The notes: generated from the letters alone by a model not told the origin. 64,000 bases of DNA from Actinoallomurus iriomotensis (GCF_030269445.1 NZ_BSTJ01000008.1:434001-498000); one strand, 5' to 3'. Shown: positions 33,751 to 42,771, counted from the stretch's first letter. A program made the numbers and translations.

Positions 33751-34956
33751 ATGGGTATTTCGTCAGGGCTGTCCCGTACGGGGCTGGACCGCATGCGGGA
33801 GGTGCTCGGGCGCGCGGTCGAGCGCGGTGAGGTGCCCGGACTGGTCGCTCTGGTGCACCGGCGCGGCGAGACGCATCTGATCGCGCTCGGCACGACCGAG
33901 GTCGGCGGCGACACGCCGATGAGCCGCGACACGATCTTCCGCATCGCGTCACTGACCAAGGCGATCACCGCCGTGGCCGGGCTGATCCTGATCGAGGAGT
34001 GCCGGCTGCGCCTGGACGACCCGGTCGACGACCTGCTGCCGGAGCTGGCCGACCGCCGCGTCCTGCGGCGCTTCGACGGGCCGCTGGACGACACCGTGCC
34101 GGCCGAACGGCCGATCACCGTACGCGACCTGATGACGTTCCGGCTCGGGCTCGGGCAGTTCTTCGTGCCGCCGGGCACGTACCCGATCCAGCGCGCCCTC
34201 GCCGAGACCGGCGTGGACAACGGCCCGGAGGGCCCGTCGGTGGGCCCCGACGAGTGGATCAAGCGGCTCGGCACGCTGCCGCTCGTGTACCAGCCGGGCA
34301 CGGCGTGGATGTACCACACGTCGGCCGACGTGCTCGGGGTGCTGATCGCGCGCGCCGCCGGCCGGCCGCTGGAGGAGTTCCTGCGGGAGCGCGTCTTCGC
34401 GCCGCTCGGCATGGACGACACCGGCTACCACCTGCCCGCCGAGCGGCTCGGCCGGCTGGCGACGAGCTACGCGGCCGACCCGGAGACGGGCGTGCTGGCC
34501 CCCCGGCCGGGCGTACGGGAGAGCGCGTGGGACCGTCCGCCCGCCTTCCCGTCCGGCGGCGGCGGGCCGGGCCTGCTGTCGACCGTGGACGACTACGCGA
34601 CGTTCTGCCGGATGCTGCTGAACAAGGGCCGGTACGAGGGCGGCCGCATCCTGTCCCGGTCCGCGGTGGAGCTGATGACCACCGACCACCTCACGCCGGC
34701 GCAGAAGGCGGGCAACGAGATGTTCCTCGGCTCGGGCGGCTGGGGCTTCGGCCTCGCGGTCAACGGCGGCCGTGACGACCTGGCCACGAGGCCGGGCCGG
34801 TTCGGCTGGACCGGGGGACTGGGCACGACGGCCTGCACCGACCCGTCCGAGGAGCTCGTGGGCGTCCTGTTCACCCAGGCCGCGATGACCTCACCACGCC
34901 CGCCGAACGTCTTCCAGGACTTCTGGACCACGGCGTACGCGGCCATCGACGACTGA
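33751..34956 (+). CDS. serine hydrolase of the beta-lactamase / EstB family
   Basis: 401 residues without a signal peptide. The SxxK motif is SLTK with nucleophile Ser67, and the tyrosine motif is YHTSAD with Tyr188 (Tyr-x-Thr in place of Tyr-x-Asn). The third motif is probably GWTGG near residue 352. This set defines class C-like esterases and transpeptidase-fold hydrolases. Cytosolic location and family suggest an esterase or peptidase rather than antibiotic resistance; the substrate is unknown. The gene begins 75 bases after valS; GAGGAAG precedes the ATG. Confidence 0.88.
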   Translation: MGISSGLSRTGLDRMREVLGRAVERGEVPGLVALVHRRGETHLIALGTTEVGGDTPMSRDTIFRIASLTKAITAVAGLILIEECRLRLDDPVDDLLPELADRRVLRRFDGPLDDTVPAERPITVRDLMTFRLGLGQFFVPPGTYPIQRALAETGVDNGPEGPSVGPDEWIKRLGTLPLVYQPGTAWMYHTSADVLGVLIARAAGRPLEEFLRERVFAPLGMDDTGYHLPAERLGRLATSYAADPETGVLAPRPGVRESAWDRPPAFPSGGGGPGLLSTVDDYATFCRMLLNKGRYEGGRILSRSAVELMTTDHLTPAQKAGNEMFLGSGGWGFGLAVNGGRDDLATRPGRFGWTGGLGTTACTDPSEELVGVLFTQAAMTSPRPPNVFQDFWTTAYAAIDD

Positions 34957-34977
34957 GCCCGAGAACGCGGGACGGGT

Positions 34978-35736
34978 TCACCTGCCGCGGACGACCAGCA
35001 GCACCAGGGCGACCAGCACCGTCAGCGCGATCGCGTTCTTCAGGAGCGGCATCCGGGTCACGCGGCGGTCGTCCCACTCGTCGTGGCGGCTGGCGTAGCG
35101 GGTCGCCGCCGTCGCGGCGCGGCCGATGCCGAAGCCGGTGCCGGTCAGGATCGTCGGCACCGGGCCCTGATGGGCGAGCAGCAGCCCGAGCGCCACGACG
35201 TACGGGGCGCTCGCGGAGACGTAGGTGCGCACGCCGGTGCCCAGCTCGAACCCGAAACGCAGCGCGCCCCGCCGGATCCGGGCGCGCAGCACCTCCTGCG
35301 GGATCTGCCGGGCGTTCTGCGGCATCGGGATCCGTACCCACCCCGCCTCACGCGCGACGCCCAGGACCGCAACGGCGATGATGAGCCCAGCGCGCGCCAC
35401 ACCCGGGAGGGGCGCCGTCAGGCCGGACAGCAGCCACAGCACGGTCGCGGTGAGCGTGCCGCCGAGCAGCAGCCCGGCGGAGAAGACGGCGAGGACCTGG
35501 CCCTGCCGTACGGGCGCCCGCCAACCTGGCGAGAACAGCACGAAATCGCTGTTACGCGTTCAAACCGAGCCGGACAGCGAGTAGCCCGCGAGCGCCCCGA
35601 CCGAGGCCCAGCACAGCACCGCGTGGTCGGCGGCGGCCGCCGCGACGGCCAGAAGCGCCAGCGCGGCGAACGGCAGCAGCGGCTCGGTCAGCCCGCGGCG
35701 CAGGCGTCCCGCGGGCACGGCCTCAGCTGCAGGCAT
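34978..35736 (-). pseudogene. polytopic membrane protein interrupted by an in-frame TGA
   Basis: One reading frame runs from the ATG at 35736 to 34978, broken only by a TGA at 35562-35560. The first part (about 58 residues, LLPFAALALLAVAAAAADHAVLCWASVGALAGYSLSGSV) has two hydrophobic helices. After the stop the same frame continues at once (TRNSDFVLFSPGWRAPVRQG) into 187 residues with further helices and the segment MPQNARQIPQEVL followed by FELGTGVRTYVSASAPYVVALGLLL. Continuity of sense on both sides suggests a nonsense mutation or a sequencing error in a gene of about 250 codons. Otherwise these are two proteins, the second starting at the GTG at 35541. Last gene of the MauE-type operon; it overlaps the Cys-rich gene by 14 bases. 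Confidence 0.6.
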
Positions 35737-36310
35737 ACGCATACCGGCAGATCGACTTGTACCAGGTGCCGGCGGAGCTCTTCGTCCAGCCGTCGTGGCA
35801 GCGCCAGGTCACCGACGTCGGGCAGTTGCCGCAGGGGTTCGCGTAGTGCCAGATCCAGCCGTCGTACTTGGAGCCGTAGCACTCGTTCGGCCGCAGCTTG
35901 TACTGGCCCGGATCCGATACGCCGGACTTGTGATAGCCCTTGTACTTTCCGCTGGTCCGGCACGCGGTGGACACGACGGTGCTGGGCCCGCAGCCGGGCG
36001 AGCAGTTGTGCGAGGACGCGTACGACGGGCATTTGGCGTAGATGTCGTAGTAGCCCGGCGTCAGGCCATGCGTGTAGGTGCCCGGCACCCAGCCGTTGGT
36101 GCCGGGCCCCGAGGCCGCCAGGGCCTTGCGCGCCGGGGTGAACACCCCGACGGCGACCAGCCCGGCCGTGGTGCCGGCGGCGATCACTCCGCCGAGAAGC
36201 GACCGGCGGCCGACGCCTTCGGCGGTCGCCGCGGGCGCGTGGCGGCGTACGCGCTGGGCGCCCTCCGGACGGGGGCCGCGCAGCGGGGGGATGCTGTCGA
36301 GATCGAGCAT
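35723..36310 (-). CDS. Tat-exported protein with ten cysteines
   Basis: 195 residues from the ATG at 36310 (AGAGGA seven bases upstream; an ATG at 36316 is also possible). The N-terminus has a twin-arginine signal: GRRSLLGG followed by a hydrophobic stretch ending AFTPARKALA-like before ASGPGTNG. The mature part of about 125 residues has ten Cys, many Tyr, Trp, Gly and Lys, and no known domain. Cysteine spacing includes CGNC and WRCHDGW. It sits downstream of a MauE-like protein and a thioredoxin-like protein, the pair that in methylamine dehydrogenase operons helps fold the disulfide-rich small subunit. Similarity to that subunit itself is only general, so no quinone cofactor is claimed. Confidence 0.8.
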   Translation of the reverse strand: MLDLDSIPPLRGPRPEGAQRVRRHAPAATAEGVGRRSLLGGVIAAGTTAGLVAVGVFTPARKALAASGPGTNGWVPGTYTHGLTPGYYDIYAKCPSYASSHNCSPGCGPSTVVSTACRTSGKYKGYHKSGVSDPGQYKLRPNECYGSKYDGWIWHYANPCGNCPTSVTWRCHDGWTKSSAGTWYKSICRYAYACS

Positions 36311-36364
36311 GGCCATTCCTCTTTCCGGTCCTCTTCCCGGCGGCCGCTCACGGCCGCCCGGGTC

Positions 36365-36880
36365 TCACCGTGTGCTGGGGTCCAGTTCCGCGTCGTCGTG
36401 CAGTCCACCGGCGTCGGTGACCAGAGCGTGCAGGCCGCGGATCGACCCGACCGGCTCCGCCGTGCGCACCCGCCCGTCCGCGCCGATGATCACCCCGTAC
36501 GGCGTGGCCGGGACGCGGTACGCCGTGAAGAGTTCGGCCTGGCGCGGCAGGACCGTCATGTTCGCCGGCGGGTCCCCGCCGATCGCCTCCTCGGCGAAGA
36601 TCGCCCTGATCGCCGGGGCGCCGCGGAGGCCGAGCGCCTCGTGGAACACGTCGTGACAGACCGGGCAGTCGTCGCTCAGGAACAGCAGGAGGGTCGCGCG
36701 TTCCGGCTCGGCCCGTACGCGGTCCAGGGCGGGCGCGGGCGTGCCGGTCCGCAGGCCGAGGTCGCGGGCGCGCGGTCCCTGCGTGAGATGGTGCACCTGG
36801 CGCACCAGCCCGGCGACGACCAGCGCGAGCAGTACCAGCGCCACCCACGTCAACAAGAGCGCGGTGGTCTCAAAACTCAT
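36365..36880 (-). CDS. membrane-anchored thioredoxin-like protein, MauD/TlpA type
   Basis: 171 residues. One N-terminal membrane helix (residues 7-26) holds the protein outside the cytoplasm. A thioredoxin-like fold follows with the active site DDCPVCHD (Cys72, Cys75) and a cis-Pro region VPATPYGVII. The CPVC dipeptide is that of MauD-type redox partners. Start at the ATG at 36880, which overlaps the stop of the MauE-like gene (ATGA). It likely oxidises or isomerises disulfides of the adjacent Cys-rich Tat protein, taking electrons to or from the MauE-like partner. That substrate link is inferred from context. Confidence 0.85.
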   Translation of the reverse strand: MSFETTALLLTWVALVLLALVVAGLVRQVHHLTQGPRARDLGLRTGTPAPALDRVRAEPERATLLLFLSDDCPVCHDVFHEALGLRGAPAIRAIFAEEAIGGDPPANMTVLPRQAELFTAYRVPATPYGVIIGADGRVRTAEPVGSIRGLHALVTDAGGLHDDAELDPSTR

Positions 36881-37413
36881 GGGGCGGCCTGCCTTTCGGG
36901 GTCGAACATGGCCTGCGGCAGCAGCGACAGCAGCACCGCGAACACGACGGAGGCCAGGACCGCGATCGCGGTGTGGGTGCCGTGCGCCGGCGTCGTCCCG
37001 GTGACCGCCACGAGGGACGCGAGCGCGAGCGCGGCGGCGCGTCCGGCCACCCAGCCGCTCATCGGCGTGTCCCCGCCCGGCCCGGTCGCACAGCCGCACG
37101 GCACGCTCGGCCGGGTGCGCAGGACGTACCAGCCGTAGCCCGCGTAGCCGGAGAACAGGACAGCGGCGCCGCCCGCCGCGAGCGTGAGGGCGTGCGTGCG
37201 GCCGGCCGCCACGGCGTATCCCGTGGCCGCCCCGAGCGCCCCTTCGAGCGCGATGACGGCGACCGCGACCGGCCACCGCAGCGGGCCGGGCAGGACGCGG
37301 TGGGCGGCCAGCGCGGCCGGCAGCGTACGCGGGGCGCGCAGGTGCCCGGCGAACGCCAGCAGCAGGACGAGCGCGACGGTGCCGGCGCAGACGCCCGTGA
37401 GCATCTCCGCCAT
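36877..37413 (-). CDS. MauE/DoxX-type membrane redox protein
   Basis: 178 residues with four predicted membrane helices. The motif PCGCATG (Cys106, Cys108) between helices is the mark of MauE-like proteins, a VKOR- and DoxX-related group that relays electrons for disulfide formation. The start overlaps the stop of the upstream gene by ATGA, and its stop overlaps the thioredoxin-like gene start. In methylotrophs MauE works with MauD on the methylamine dehydrogenase small subunit. No mauB or mauG homologue is present here, so a different client is expected. Confidence 0.85.
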   Translation of the reverse strand: MAEMLTGVCAGTVALVLLLAFAGHLRAPRTLPAALAAHRVLPGPLRWPVAVAVIALEGALGAATGYAVAAGRTHALTLAAGGAAVLFSGYAGYGWYVLRTRPSVPCGCATGPGGDTPMSGWVAGRAAALALASLVAVTGTTPAHGTHTAIAVLASVVFAVLLSLLPQAMFDPERQAAP

Positions 37414-38120
37414 CAGGCGACGGTCTCGACCTTGAGCGCGGCCATCCGCCCCGGGACCTTGGCGGTCTCGCCCTCGTGCGGTAGCACGGTGACCATCGCG
37501 GACGGGGTGGCGAGCAGGAAGTAGGTGCTGTCGTCGTCGAGCGTGTCGCGGAACAGCTCGCCGTGCGGCAGCCGCGCGCCACGCCACGAGGGGAGCCGCC
37601 GCGCGGTCGTCTTGTTGAGCGCGGTCACCTGCAGCAGGCCGAGGCCGGGCACCTCCTTGACCATCTCGCCCGGTTCGGCGATGCCGGCGCGCTTGGGATT
37701 GTGCGAGGCGACGGTGAGGCCGTCGGCGTGCTCGGTCACGCCGAGGAGCTGGAAGAGATGGACGGCGTCGGCGGGCTTGGCGTTGTACATCGGGACGAAC
37801 AGCGAGAACCGGGTGCCCTGCCAGACCACGGCGAGCAGCTGGTCCTCCAGCCCGGAGCGCTTGTCGTAGTCGGTGACCCGTACGGTGCGCAGCCGTCCGT
37901 TCGGCAGGGAGAACTCATCGTCGAACCGCTGAACGCCCAGGTCACGGGTCCATCCCGTGGCCACGGAATGCTCTCCGGAGGTCAGCTCGTACAGTCCGCC
38001 GTCGACGGCGTACCGGCCCACGGAGGTGAACGGCTCGCCGAGGTCGAACTTCCCGGAGATGCGGTACCGGTATCCGTCGATGGAGCGGTGTACGACGCTC
38101 AAGGAACTGGTCGCGGCCAT
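37413..38120 (-). CDS. hypothetical protein heading the MauE-type operon
   Basis: 235 residues, start ATG after GGGAGGCG. No signal peptide or membrane helix. The sequence is beta-rich: SIDGYRYRISGKFDLGEPFTSVGRYAVDGGLYEL, FSLPNGRLRTVRVTDYDKRSGLEDQ, VWQGTRFSLFVPMY. It has no cysteine pair and no recognised family. It is the first gene of a leftward, translationally coupled set, so it probably serves the same process as the redox pair and the Cys-rich protein, perhaps as a cytosolic partner. Confidence 0.7.
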   Translation of the reverse strand: MAATSSLSVVHRSIDGYRYRISGKFDLGEPFTSVGRYAVDGGLYELTSGEHSVATGWTRDLGVQRFDDEFSLPNGRLRTVRVTDYDKRSGLEDQLLAVVWQGTRFSLFVPMYNAKPADAVHLFQLLGVTEHADGLTVASHNPKRAGIAEPGEMVKEVPGLGLLQVTALNKTTARRLPSWRGARLPHGELFRDTLDDDSTYFLLATPSAMVTVLPHEGETAKVPGRMAALKVETVA

Positions 38121-38356
38121 GGGTGACGCCTCCCGTGAAGGGTGCCGGAGACGAGGGGAAACCGGGCATACGCCCGTGTACGTCTGGTCCCCGGCCGCGT
38201 GAGAGCCGAATCACGGGTGCCCGTTTGTGGCCAATGCCGTCGCCGGGTGAACACCCGGGGCCGTCAAGACGTCGTCCCGGACGGGCGGGCGTGACACGAT
38301 GGGGCCGCCTGAGTGGACATGGGGAGTTCGGGTAGGGCCAGCGTCGGAGGAGACAC

Positions 38357-39580
38357 GTGACGCAACGGGATCCGCAGGTGCCGCCGGTCTTGGCCGCGGC
38401 CGCGGCATGGTGCTGGCGGCTCATCGTGATCGGCGTCGTGGTGTACGCGGTCGTCAATGTCATCGATCGGCTGCGGCTCGTTGTCCTGCCCTGCGCGATC
38501 GCCCTGCTGCTGTGCGCCCTGCTGCAGCCGTTGACCGACCGGCTGCGCCGCCGGATGCCCTCCCTGGCCGCCACCTGGCTGACCATGCTGCTGGCGCTCG
38601 CCGTGCTCGGCGGCGTCGGCACGTTCGTCGGCATCCAGGCCAACGACCAGTTCCCGCATCTCGTCGACCGCATCCAGCACACCGTCAAGCAGGGGCAGCA
38701 CTGGCTGGTCACCGGGCCGCTCCACCTGAAGAACTCCCAGCTGCAGTCGGCCATCGACGAGCTGCTCAAACAGCTCCAGCAGCAGCGCGGCAGGGTCGTG
38801 AACACCGTCTTCACCGGCGCCACCGTCGCCGGTGAGGTGATCGCGTCCATCGTGTTCCTGTTCTTCGTCACGTTCTTCCTGCTCAAGGACGGACGCGGCA
38901 TCTGGAACTGGCTCATCCGCGGCTTCGGCCAGTACCGCGACCGCTTCGACCGGGCCGGCCGCGCGGCGTGGGAGACGCTGTCGCAGTACGTCCACGGCAC
39001 GGTGATCGTGGCGCTCATCCACTCGGTGGTCATCGCGGTCGTGCTGATCATCATGGGCGTGCCGCTCGTCGCACCGCTCGCGGTGATCATCTTCTTCGGC
39101 AGCTTCATCCCGATCGTCGGGATCCTGGTCGCCGGGGCGCTGGCGGTCCTCGTCGTCTTCAGCGTCAAGGGCGGCATCGCCGCGCTCGTCTTCCTCGGCA
39201 TCCTGGTCCTCGAACAGCAGTTGGAAGGGCACGTCCTGCAGCCGCTCGTGGTCGGCCGGTGGGTGCGCTTCCACCCGCTCGCGATCATCCTCGCGATCAC
39301 GATCGGCGGAGTGGTCGGCGGCATCCCGGGCGCCGCCGTCGCGGTGCCCACGGCCGCCGTCCTCTACCGCGCGGTGCCGGCGCTGCGCGACTCCTCCGAG
39401 CCCACACCCGCCGACGCCCCCGCCAAGCCGCCGTCTCTCGCCGGCGGACGGCTGCGTCCGATGGCCACGCGCCGGGGCGGGTCGAGCTCCGAGGATGCGC
39501 CGGCGGAGAAGCCCGAGGAGACGCGGACCGAAGAGTCACCGGCGGAGGAGCCGCGCCCGGACGGGCCGCGGTCCACCTGA
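38357..39580 (+). CDS. AI-2E family transporter
   Basis: 407 residues from a GTG after GGAGGAG. About eight membrane helices with the family signature block FGSFIPIVGILVAGALAVLVVF and the later LEQQLEGHVLQPLVVGRWVRFHPLAII, characteristic of the PerM/TqsA/YdiK superfamily. The last 70 residues are a disordered, charged tail (Pro/Glu/Arg). Members export AI-2 or act in Na+/H+ exchange and other roles; which one applies here is not readable. Divergent from the MauE-type operon. Confidence 0.9.
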   Translation: MTQRDPQVPPVLAAAAAWCWRLIVIGVVVYAVVNVIDRLRLVVLPCAIALLLCALLQPLTDRLRRRMPSLAATWLTMLLALAVLGGVGTFVGIQANDQFPHLVDRIQHTVKQGQHWLVTGPLHLKNSQLQSAIDELLKQLQQQRGRVVNTVFTGATVAGEVIASIVFLFFVTFFLLKDGRGIWNWLIRGFGQYRDRFDRAGRAAWETLSQYVHGTVIVALIHSVVIAVVLIIMGVPLVAPLAVIIFFGSFIPIVGILVAGALAVLVVFSVKGGIAALVFLGILVLEQQLEGHVLQPLVVGRWVRFHPLAIILAITIGGVVGGIPGAAVAVPTAAVLYRAVPALRDSSEPTPADAPAKPPSLAGGRLRPMATRRGGSSSEDAPAEKPEETRTEESPAEEPRPDGPRST

Positions 39581-39703
39581 GAGGTGCGCTCTCACGGGCC
39601 CGATGCCGTACGCAGCGCACGGTGGTCACCGGAAACAGGCCGTTCAGACGGTAGTGTCACGCCCTGTGACGTGCCGAGGGGCCCATGACGACGAGGTGAG
39701 ACG

Positions 39704-40204
39704 TTGACCGTGGACGTACTGATCAAGCGACTCGACCCGGGCCTGCCCGCGCCCGCGTACGCGCACCCCGGCGACGCCGGGGCGGACCTGTGCGCGGCGG
39801 AGGACGTCGAGCTCGCGCCCGGCGAGCGCCAGGTGGTGCCGACGGGGATCGCGATCGCGTTGCCCGACGGCTACGCGGCCTTCGTGCACCCGCGGTCCGG
39901 ACTGGGGGCTAGATTGGGAGTGACGATCGTCAACGCCCCGGGCACCGTCGACGCGGGTTACCGGGGAGAGATCAAGGTCACCCTGCTGAACACCGACATC
40001 CGGAACACCGTCCGCCTGAACCGCGGCGACCGCATCGCGCAGCTGGTCATCCAGCGCGTGGAGCGGGCGGTCTTCCATGAGGTCGAGACCCTGCCGGGGT
40101 CCGCCCGCGGAGACGGTGGGTTCGGATCCACCGGCGGGTACGCGGGGACAGTCCAAGGTCGCGTCGCCGGCGCGTCCGTTCAGCACAGCAGTGAAGGAGC
40201 GTGA
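39704..40204 (+). CDS. dut: dUTP diphosphatase
   Basis: 166 residues from a TTG, with GAGGTGAG upstream; a GTG at 39710 would shorten it by two residues. All five dUTPase motifs are present: [21 protein letters not shown] (Ser-Gly-Leu), [14 protein letters not shown] with the catalytic Asp, [13 protein letters not shown], and GDGGFGSTG, the C-terminal lid that closes over the substrate. It splits dUTP to dUMP and pyrophosphate as a homotrimer. A short extra tail follows the lid. DUF3710 starts three bases after its stop, as in other actinomycetes. Confidence 0.96.
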   Translation: MTVDVLIKRLDPGLPAPAYAHPGDAGADLCAAEDVELAPGERQVVPTGIAIALPDGYAAFVHPRSGLGARLGVTIVNAPGTVDAGYRGEIKVTLLNTDIRNTVRLNRGDRIAQLVIQRVERAVFHEVETLPGSARGDGGFGSTGGYAGTVQGRVAGASVQHSSEGA

Positions 40205-40207
40205 GTC

Positions 40208-41011
40208 GTGTTTCGACGCCGTCGTCGGGACGATGAGCCCGAGAACGTCGAGCCGACCGACGAGGAGACCGTCGCGGACGAGCCGGCCGAGCCCGACGAA
40301 GAGCCCGCGGCCCTGCCGCACGGCGGCCCGTGGGACTCCGAGGCCGACAAGGTTCCGGAGATGGAACGCGTCGACTTCGGTGCGATCCAGGTGCCCATCG
40401 GAGAGGGCATCGAGATCCAGGTGAACGTCGAGGCCGTCGAGCAGGACGCCCAGGGCAACCCCGTCGGCGGCCGCATCGTCGCGATCACGATCGTGCACGG
40501 GGAGAGCGGCCTGCAGGTGCAGCCCTTCGCCGCGCCGAAGAAGAACGGGATCTGGGACGAGGTCCGCAAGGAGACCGCCGACGAGATCAAGCAGGCCGAG
40601 GGCGAGGCCCAGGAGGCCGAGGGCCCGTTCGGCAAGGAGCTGCACGGCATGGTGCCGGTGGCCATCCCGGAGGAGATGCGCGACCAGGTCCCGGCCGAGA
40701 TCGCCGAACAGGGCTTCGGCTGGCAGCCGGTCCGCTTCATCGGCGTCGACGGCCCTCGCTGGTTCCTGCGCGGCGTACTGAGCGGCGCCGCCCTGGAGGA
40801 CCCGGAGCAGGCGGCGATCATGGAGCAGGTGTTCCAGCACATCGTCGTCGTCCGGGGTGACGCCCCGATGCCACCGCGGGAGCTGCTCGAACTCAGCCTG
40901 CCGGCCGAGGCCCAGCAGGCGATGAACGCCGAGCAGGGCGGCGAGGGTGAGGGCGATCGCCCGCCGCTCAACCCGTTCGAGCGCGGCCCGGAGATCACCG
41001 AGGTCCGCTGA
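40208..41011 (+). CDS. DUF3710 family protein
   Basis: 267 residues from a GTG. The basic N-terminus MFRRRRRDDEPE is followed by an acidic stretch and the conserved core GPWDSEADKVPEMERVDFGAIQVP, VQPFAAPKKNGIWDEVR and VRFIGVDGPRWFLRGVLSG. This is DUF3710, an actinobacterial family of unknown function regularly next to dut. A rho-independent-like terminator follows. Confidence 0.92.
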   Translation: MFRRRRRDDEPENVEPTDEETVADEPAEPDEEPAALPHGGPWDSEADKVPEMERVDFGAIQVPIGEGIEIQVNVEAVEQDAQGNPVGGRIVAITIVHGESGLQVQPFAAPKKNGIWDEVRKETADEIKQAEGEAQEAEGPFGKELHGMVPVAIPEEMRDQVPAEIAEQGFGWQPVRFIGVDGPRWFLRGVLSGAALEDPEQAAIMEQVFQHIVVVRGDAPMPPRELLELSLPAEAQQAMNAEQGGEGEGDRPPLNPFERGPEITEVR

Positions 41012-41021
41012 GCCCGACCAG

Positions 41022-41059
41022 AACCCCGCCACCGGCGAAACCACCGGTGGCGGGTTTCT
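41022..41059 (+). terminator. hairpin terminator after DUF3710
   Basis: 11-bp arms CCCGCCACCGG / CCGGTGGCGGG with an 8-base loop and a following TTTCT. It begins about ten bases after the DUF3710 stop. Confidence 0.9.
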
Positions 41060-41148
41060 CGAGCCTGTATTCCCGTAATCGTTCAAGCGCGTAGGGTAAT
41101 CACCGTTCGGCGTGTGACACTGGCGACGTGTACGGAGGTGACCCGCCG

Positions 41149-41730
41149 ATGACCGAGGTGCTCGCCATGCCGCAGGACCTTCACTCAGGACCTTGGACGA
41201 TCGACGAAGTCGTCGCGATGCCGGAAAACGGCTCGCGGTATGAGCTCGTCGAGGGAAGACTGGTGGTATCCCCCGTGCCCGCCAAACCGCATCAGATGGC
41301 CAGCAAGCGGTTGGAGAAGTTTCTGGACGCCGCCGCGCCTCCTGAACTGGAGGCGAATCGCGAGGTTAATCTCCAGGTCGGAGCGGATCTTCTGGTTCCC
41401 GACGTCATGGTGGCCACGGCAGAGGTTCTCGGTGGTCCGGGACAGTTCGTGGAGTCCGCTGACGTCGTCCTCGTGGCAGAGATACTCAGCCCGGGGAATT
41501 CCAAGTTCGAACGTGCCTGGAAACCGCAGCGTTACGCAGAGGCCGGGATCCTTTTCTACGTCGAGGTCGACCTGTCAGTTGAGCCACAGGTCACGTTTCT
41601 TCGGCGACAGGGCCGGGACTATGTCAAGGTCGCCGAGGCGAAGTCCGGTGAGCGGTTGGAGGTCAGCAGGCCTTTCCCGTTGAGTTTCGATCCGGGGGAG
41701 CTGGTCGGGCCGCGGCGGTCAGCGGGTTAG
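41149..41730 (+). CDS. Uma2 family (DUF820) PD-(D/E)xK nuclease
   Basis: 193 residues from the ATG at 41149, eight bases after GGAGGTGA. Typical features: WTIDEVVAMPENGSRYELVEGRLVVSP at the N-terminus, VPDVMVA supplying the catalytic Asp, and VLVAEILSPGN supplying the Glu of the nuclease core, with Lys in the next strand replaced by later basic residues. Such proteins are abundant in actinomycetes and may be nucleases of mobile or defence origin; few have been tested. Base composition is slightly less GC-rich than its neighbours. The 3' end overlaps the convergent YeiH gene by 12 bases. Confidence 0.88.
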   Translation: MTEVLAMPQDLHSGPWTIDEVVAMPENGSRYELVEGRLVVSPVPAKPHQMASKRLEKFLDAAAPPELEANREVNLQVGADLLVPDVMVATAEVLGGPGQFVESADVVLVAEILSPGNSKFERAWKPQRYAEAGILFYVEVDLSVEPQVTFLRRQGRDYVKVAEAKSGERLEVSRPFPLSFDPGELVGPRRSAG

Positions 41731-42771
41731 CAGGACGCCGGCGTAGGAGACGCCGGCGATCAGTACCCAGGACGTCAGGCCCAGCAGCAGGGCGCGGTGG
41801 CCCGTCCGTACCAGGAGGCGGACGCGTACGGCGGTGCCCAGGCCGAACAGGGCCGCGGCGAACAGCAGGTCCTTCCCGGTGCTCACGTCATCCAGGACGT
41901 GCGCGGGCACCGCGCCGACCGAGCGGATCACGACCATCGCCACGAAGGCGATCAGGAAGATCGGCACCACCGGAGGGCGGCGGACTCCGGACGCGTCGCC
42001 GCGGCGGGCGCGCAGGCCGATCGCGGTCGTCACCGGGGCGAGCGTGGCGACCCGGATCAGCTTGACCGCGATCGCCGGGACGACGGCCGCCGGGCCCAGG
42101 GCCGTGGCCGTCGCGACGACCTGCCCGACGTCGTGCACGCTCGCGCCCACCCAGCGGCCCTGGTCGTACGGGGACAGGCCGAGCAGCGGGCCCAGCAGCG
42201 GCAGCACCGCGATCGCCAGGGTGCCGCACAGCATGACCACCGCGACCGCCGTCGCGGCGTCGCCCTCCCGGTCGCCGTCCGCGCCGCCGCGCGAGCCGAG
42301 CACGCCGTCGACGGCGGCGACGGCGGACGCGCCGCAGATGGCACAACCGGCGGCGACCAGCAGCGACAACCGGTGCGGCAGGCCCATCAGCCGCCCCAGC
42401 CACGTGGTGCCGAGCAGGGTCGCGAGCAGTACGGCCAGGGTCATCGCGATCGTCCCCCAGCCCAGACCCGCGATGTCGCTCACCGACACCTGGAGCCCGA
42501 GCAGCACCACGCCCGCCCGCATCAGCGTTCTCGCGGCGAACCGCGTTCCCGCCCGCGTCGCCTCGGGGAGGACCCCGGCGTTGACCGCGACGATGCCGAG
42601 CAGCAGGGCGGCCGTCAGCATCGGCACCGGCCCCGCCAGCCGGTGCACGCACCAGGCCACCACGACGCCGGCCGCGCACACCGCGAGACCCGGCGCGACG
42701 CTCCGTGCGCGACGCGACCCGATCGCCGGTGAGGTGCGGGGGGTGTGGGGGCGCGTCAGCGAGGTGGTCAT
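41719..42771 (-). CDS. YeiH/PSE-family putative sulfate or sulfite exporter
   Basis: 350 residues, about ten membrane helices. Conserved family segments: LLGIVAVNAG, AARTLMRAGVVLLGLQVSVSDIAGLGWG, AAGCAICGASAVAA, WVGASVHDVGQVVATA. The family (UPF0324) is tied to export of sulfite, taurine-derived or other sulfur oxyanions. Divergently transcribed from a LysR regulator, the usual arrangement for yeiH/yeiE-like pairs. Start at the ATG at 42771. Confidence 0.92.
   Translation of the reverse strand: MTTSLTRPHTPRTSPAIGSRRARSVAPGLAVCAAGVVVAWCVHRLAGPVPMLTAALLLGIVAVNAGVLPEATRAGTRFAARTLMRAGVVLLGLQVSVSDIAGLGWGTIAMTLAVLLATLLGTTWLGRLMGLPHRLSLLVAAGCAICGASAVAAVDGVLGSRGGADGDREGDAATAVAVVMLCGTLAIAVLPLLGPLLGLSPYDQGRWVGASVHDVGQVVATATALGPAAVVPAIAVKLIRVATLAPVTTAIGLRARRGDASGVRRPPVVPIFLIAFVAMVVIRSVGAVPAHVLDDVSTGKDLLFAAALFGLGTAVRVRLLVRTGHRALLLGLTSWVLIAGVSYAGVLLTR

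Noticed and set aside
35723-36310. Methylamine dehydrogenase light chain with a tryptophan tryptophylquinone cofactor
   Set aside because: Cys-rich and next to MauD/MauE-like genes, but the cysteine and Trp spacing does not clearly match and mauB and mauG are missing.
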